Source of the DNA: MTP4 sp052056915
GTDB taxonomy: Archaea; Halobacteriota; Methanosarcinia; Methanosarcinales; Methanosarcinaceae
Direction: 5' to 3'
DNA: 64,000 nt
Assembly: GCF_052056915.1 (NCBI RefSeq)
Contig: NZ_CP195119.1
Coordinates: 2,170,001-2,234,000 of the forward strand
The notes under the pieces were generated by a model. The model did not search any database and was not told the origin of the DNA. It saw nothing but the letters and a program-made list of their open reading frames with translations. Shown here piece by piece: positions 61,089 to 64,000 of the stretch. The stretch's first letter is position 1; each line of letters opens with the position of its first letter. A program made the position numbers and the translations under genes.

Positions 61089-61205
61089 TAATTTTTAACC
61101 GGATTATTTTTAACCGGATTATTTTTAACTGGATTATTTTTAACCGGATTATTTTTAACTGGATTATTTTTAACTGGATTATTTTTAACCGGATTATTTT
61201 TTAAT
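61089..61205. repeat. 15-bp tandem repeat, seven to eight copies
   Basis: TTATTTTTAACCGGA (or CTGGA) repeats exactly every 15 bases from 61089 to 61193, with one partial copy after. It fills the 153-base gap directly upstream of the methyltransferase paralogue (start 61076), so any promoter of that gene must lie within it. The unit read on the minus strand, CCGGTTAAAAATAA, contains a TATA-like core in each copy. Confidence 0.9.
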
Positions 61206-61229
61206 TGTATTTATGTTTCTAATTAGATT

Positions 61230-62021
61230 TTAGAGTTCCGATTTGGTAATTTGCCGTGAGTTTTTCCTGTAGTGAAGGAAAAGGCTCTCTCCCCAGCTTA
61301 TGGAGCCTTTTTCAACACTCATCAGTGCATGGTTGTGGTATATTCCGTTTTTATAAAAAAAGGAAAGGGCAAGAAAGCGGTCAGTGACGGTGCTCGAGGC
61401 AAGCCCTATATTGCAAGCACAGACGAACAAATTCGCATTTTCCTTATTGAGGTACTCTTCCAGGAGTTCAACGTATTCATTCCTGAACCTTTCAAAGACA
61501 GGCTCGGTAATAATTAAGGAAACGTTGATCCCCTTTCTTATTAGTTTGAGATACAGGGAAGAAAGGGCAGGACTGAAATAAGAGGAAACTTCCATTAGGT
61601 ACGTTGATTTAAAGAGTTCGGCTTCGATTCGCTTTGGGAGATCGTACATCCGGTCCAGTTCAGGCTCGACGAGTTCGCAGTGCCCCAGAACTTCGATCTG
61701 GTTCAGGAGGGAGGAAGGGATGGAATTTACGTTATGGTTTTGCCAGTAATCCCTGTTTTCTTCGTATACGTTCAGGGTATTAAGGAGGGGCTCCATCTTG
61801 TTTACGATCACTTCCCCCATGCTTGAAAGTTTGTACATGTCCCCCTCATGGATGATCAGTCCCTGCCCTATCAGGATCTTGATCTGGGTCATAATCGCAC
61901 TCGATGTCCCATTAAGAGTGTTCTTGATCTCTTCGATTTCCCTGGGCCTTTCGATCAACAGTAGCAGAAGATCTTTTCTCTTATCAGATAGGAATAAAGT
62001 TCCCAACAATTCCAGTTTCAT
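61230..62021 (-). CDS. msrG: Methyl-sulfide-type transcription regulator (wHTH-DUF1724, MsrG-like)
   Basis: A 263-residue regulator. The N-terminal 75 residues form a winged helix-turn-helix (KRKDLLLLLIERPREIEEIK, then TSSAIMTQIKILIGQGLI). Residues 100-260 match the methanogenesis regulatory domain DUF1724/FilR1 (RIEAELFKSTYLMEVSSYFS, GINVSLIITEPVFERF, GSISWGESLFLHYRKNS). Msr proteins in M. acetivorans activate neighbouring mts genes. Position between the sensor kinase and the methyltransferase genes supports this role. The symbol follows gene order only. Confidence 0.8.
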   Translation of the reverse strand: MKLELLGTLFLSDKRKDLLLLLIERPREIEEIKNTLNGTSSAIMTQIKILIGQGLIIHEGDMYKLSSMGEVIVNKMEPLLNTLNVYEENRDYWQNHNVNSIPSSLLNQIEVLGHCELVEPELDRMYDLPKRIEAELFKSTYLMEVSSYFSPALSSLYLKLIRKGINVSLIITEPVFERFRNEYVELLEEYLNKENANLFVCACNIGLASSTVTDRFLALSFFYKNGIYHNHALMSVEKGSISWGESLFLHYRKNSRQITKSEL

Positions 62022-62170
62022 TCCAACTCACTCGCCATTTTCTACACTGAGTTATCCTGCATCCAGTACATGAAATTTTTATATTGACAAAAAGCCCCCC
62101 TCCCAGAACTAAATAAGCTATTTTTAATCCTGCTTCTACCCTGTTTGCCTTAATTCCTCCTTCTTTCTCG

Positions 62171-62212
62171 TTACTCACTTCTAATTACTCACTTCTAATT
62201 ACTCACTTCTAA
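62171..62212. repeat. 14-bp tandem repeat, three copies
   Basis: TTACTCACTTCTAA occurs three times in a row at 62171, 62185 and 62199, in the 263-base gap between the kinase stop and the regulator start. Confidence 0.9.
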
Positions 62213-62284
62213 TTCCGGATTTTTTAATTCAAGGCATTGAAATTCTGGGATTTAACATTAAAGGGATTACCATTCAAAGAGTTA

Positions 62285-64000
62285 TCACTTTGGGAGTTTC
62301 ACATGCATAAGGGTACCCGAAACGTCCTCACTTTCGAACCAGATCTCTCCTTTATGGGCATCGACAATGTCTTTACAGATATAGAGCCCCGATTCAAGCC
62401 CCTGATACCTGCGACTTACGGAGTCGTTGACCTGGTAAAGCCGGTCAAAGAGATAGGGTATAAGTTCTTTACTTATGCCCTTTCCACTGTCCACGATCAC
62501 TATGTGGACATTATCTTCTTCTTCTTTTGCTTCCAATGCCAGCTTTCCTCCCTGCGGAATGAATTTTATGGCATAGTCGACAAGAGCAGTAAAAAGGACT
62601 GTCAATTTTTCCCTGTCACCTTTAATTTCAGGCAAACTGGCAGGGATTTCTTTTTCAACCTCCAGGCCTTTTTCATCGATCAGGAAAATATTGTTTAAGA
62701 AAGCATCAGAGAGGATGTCCCTTAGCTGTGTCTCTTCAAAGAAATATTCGATCTTTCCTGCCTTTTCCAGGCTCTGGTAGAGAAGGGAATCAACAAGGCG
62801 GCGCAGCTTTTCTGAATAATGGATAAAGGTGTTAACCGCCTTTTGCTGCTGGCTGTCAATAGCATAAAGCGTCTCAAAATCCATAATTTCCTCATATTCC
62901 TCCTTTTCCGGAAACATCACTTCTTCCATGAATTCGGATTTAATCATATTCATGGAACCGAGTTCCTCATTCGCTTTGGATAGTTCCTCAGAATATGTCC
63001 TGAGAGCTTCTTCGAGCTGTTTTCTCTGGATCAGCTGCCACATACCCTGCATTAGCAGAGTTAGCTGCCGAACATCCGATTCGTCATAGTCTTCCCCTTT
63101 GTTTCCCACCCCTGCAACGGCAACTATCCGCTTTCCGTCAAAGACCGGGATATTCAGATGCCTGGTCAGATGCACATGGTTTTTCGGACACCCTTTCTTG
63201 AGGGGGTTAGGGGCGGGATAATTATTGGTAATGATTGGTTTTCGCTGTCTTGCAGCCTCTCCCCAGAGCCCCATACTCTTTACCGGGTAGATGAACTGCT
63301 TATCTTCAATCGAACACTCTTCCATCACACTGTCAGACCAGGAATGCATTACAAGGGTGCTTTCGTATGCGTCCATAAAAGCCAGGTACCCGAGTTTGCT
63401 ACCGGTCAACCGGACCGCTTCTTCCCTGGCAAAGTCCGTGATCTCTTTCAGGGAGGCACCCGCCATCTGTTCAAGTTTTACAAGGGTTTCAAGCCTGGAT
63501 TCGTTGAGCCTCTGTGCAGCTTCAGCTTTTTTGCGTTCGGTGATGTCCCTGGCAACCGAAAGGATGGTCCTTTTGCCTCCGTAATCGATAATCCTGGCAC
63601 TCACCTCAAGGGGGATGACGGTCCCGTCTTTACAAACTGCTCCCGCTTCAAAAATCCTGGAACCTTCGGCCTTTATCTTCTGCATGTTTTCCCTGACCGA
63701 AGCCCAGTAATTAGAAGGAATGATCTCTTCGGCTTCCATGTTCAGGATTTCTTCCTTGCTGTAGCCGAGCCTGTCCACAACAACCTGGTTCACATCCATG
63801 TAACATATTCCGTCCGGCTCCCGGATGTAAAGCTGGTCATTGATATTGTCAAAAATTGTCCTGAACCTGCTTTCCGATTCCTTTAGAGCTTCTGCGGCCT
63901 GAACATGTTCGATTGCGATGCCTGCAAGGTGTGCATTTGTCCTGATAAACTCAAGTTCCTCTTCGCGGGGCATCCTTGTTTCACGCAGGTAAATCGTGAA
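62285..64000 (-). CDS. msmS: Sensor kinase, PAS-GAF-HATPase (MsmS-like), cut by the window end
   Basis: The C-terminal 571 residues of a larger protein; the frame remains open to the last base. In order: the end of a GAF domain (FIRTNAHLAGIAIEHVQ), a PAS domain with PAC (about residues 40-150), a GAF domain (150-330) with KKGCPKNHVHLTRHLNIPVF, a degenerate HisKA region and an HATPase_c domain with G1 VDSGKGI and G2 GLESGLYI. The phospho-acceptor histidine of the H-box is absent. MsmS of M. acetivorans, located beside an msr/mts cluster, binds haem in a GAF domain through Cys; the Cys in KKGCPKNH is a candidate. It likely informs the adjacent regulator. Confidence 0.75.
   Translation of the reverse strand, partial: FTIYLRETRMPREEELEFIRTNAHLAGIAIEHVQAAEALKESESRFRTIFDNINDQLYIREPDGICYMDVNQVVVDRLGYSKEEILNMEAEEIIPSNYWASVRENMQKIKAEGSRIFEAGAVCKDGTVIPLEVSARIIDYGGKRTILSVARDITERKKAEAAQRLNESRLETLVKLEQMAGASLKEITDFAREEAVRLTGSKLGYLAFMDAYESTLVMHSWSDSVMEECSIEDKQFIYPVKSMGLWGEAARQRKPIITNNYPAPNPLKKGCPKNHVHLTRHLNIPVFDGKRIVAVAGVGNKGEDYDESDVRQLTLLMQGMWQLIQRKQLEEALRTYSEELSKANEELGSMNMIKSEFMEEVMFPEKEEYEEIMDFETLYAIDSQQQKAVNTFIHYSEKLRRLVDSLLYQSLEKAGKIEYFFEETQLRDILSDAFLNNIFLIDEKGLEVEKEIPASLPEIKGDREKLTVLFTALVDYAIKFIPQGGKLALEAKEEEDNVHIVIVDSGKGISKELIPYLFDRLYQVNDSVSRRYQGLESGLYICKDIVDAHKGEIWFESEDVSGTLMHVKLPK

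Overview
The window is a piece of a methanogenic archaeal chromosome, almost certainly Methanosarcina or a close relative in the Methanosarcinaceae. The evidence is a complete mcrBDCGA operon flanked by its modification enzymes (mcmA-like and mmp10), MC1 chromosomal protein, MptA, methanogenesis marker 14, archaeosine synthase RaSEA, PolD large subunit, form III RuBisCO, and a methyl-sulfide methyltransferase locus (mts/msr/msmS type). As I recall it, the order mcmA - mcr - mmp10 - polC - rbcL - mts - msr - msmS matches M. acetivorans. No rRNA, tRNA or CRISPR array was found.

Layout. 1-6.3 kb: surface-glycan genes (hexapeptide acetyltransferase, two sugar epimerases, a decayed third epimerase copy), a CPBP protease and a DUF1616 membrane protein. 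6.5-19.4 kb: housekeeping genes (GMP synthase subunit, RaSEA, argB, MC1, mptA, DUF2098, marker 14, a YHS-ferredoxin-FrhB protein, gatCAB). 19.4-36.4 kb: accessory region with a nitrilase, two paralogous double-zinc-ribbon membrane proteins, two paralogous Cys-motif membrane proteins, a RloB/AAA-ATPase pair (AbiL-like defence), an AT-rich stretch with an unknown membrane protein and small ORFs, and a type I restriction system with an embedded ribbon-helix-helix gene. 36.7-40.2 kb: htpX, thyA, aroA. 40.2-48.7 kb: the methyl-coenzyme M reductase locus. 49-55.6 kb: polC, a small membrane protein, sua5, rbcL. 57.3-64 kb: methylated-sulfur metabolism (fused corrinoid/methyltransferase, CoM methyltransferase paralogue, transcription regulator, and a sensor kinase cut by the window end).

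How genes work together. McrABG form the methane-forming enzyme. McrC takes part in its activation and McrD is an accessory protein. mcmA and mmp10, on either side of the operon, encode the likely Cys and Arg methylases of McrA. At 57-64 kb the kinase and DUF1724 regulator probably control the fused methyltransferase that feeds methyl groups from methyl sulfides to coenzyme M. The hsd genes plus RloB/AAA form a defence island.

The most unusual features are these. The mcmA-like gene is bracketed by two long inverted copies of a MITE-like foldback repeat; it looks AT-rich beside its neighbours and has a perfect palindrome over its promoter. Short tandem arrays with different units (13-45 bp) sit in most large intergenic gaps and have entered the 3' end of one methyltransferase gene as a Cys/His-rich tail. 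A perfect operator-like palindrome lies in front of the RHH gene inside the hsd cluster. The terminal sensor kinase lacks an H-box histidine.
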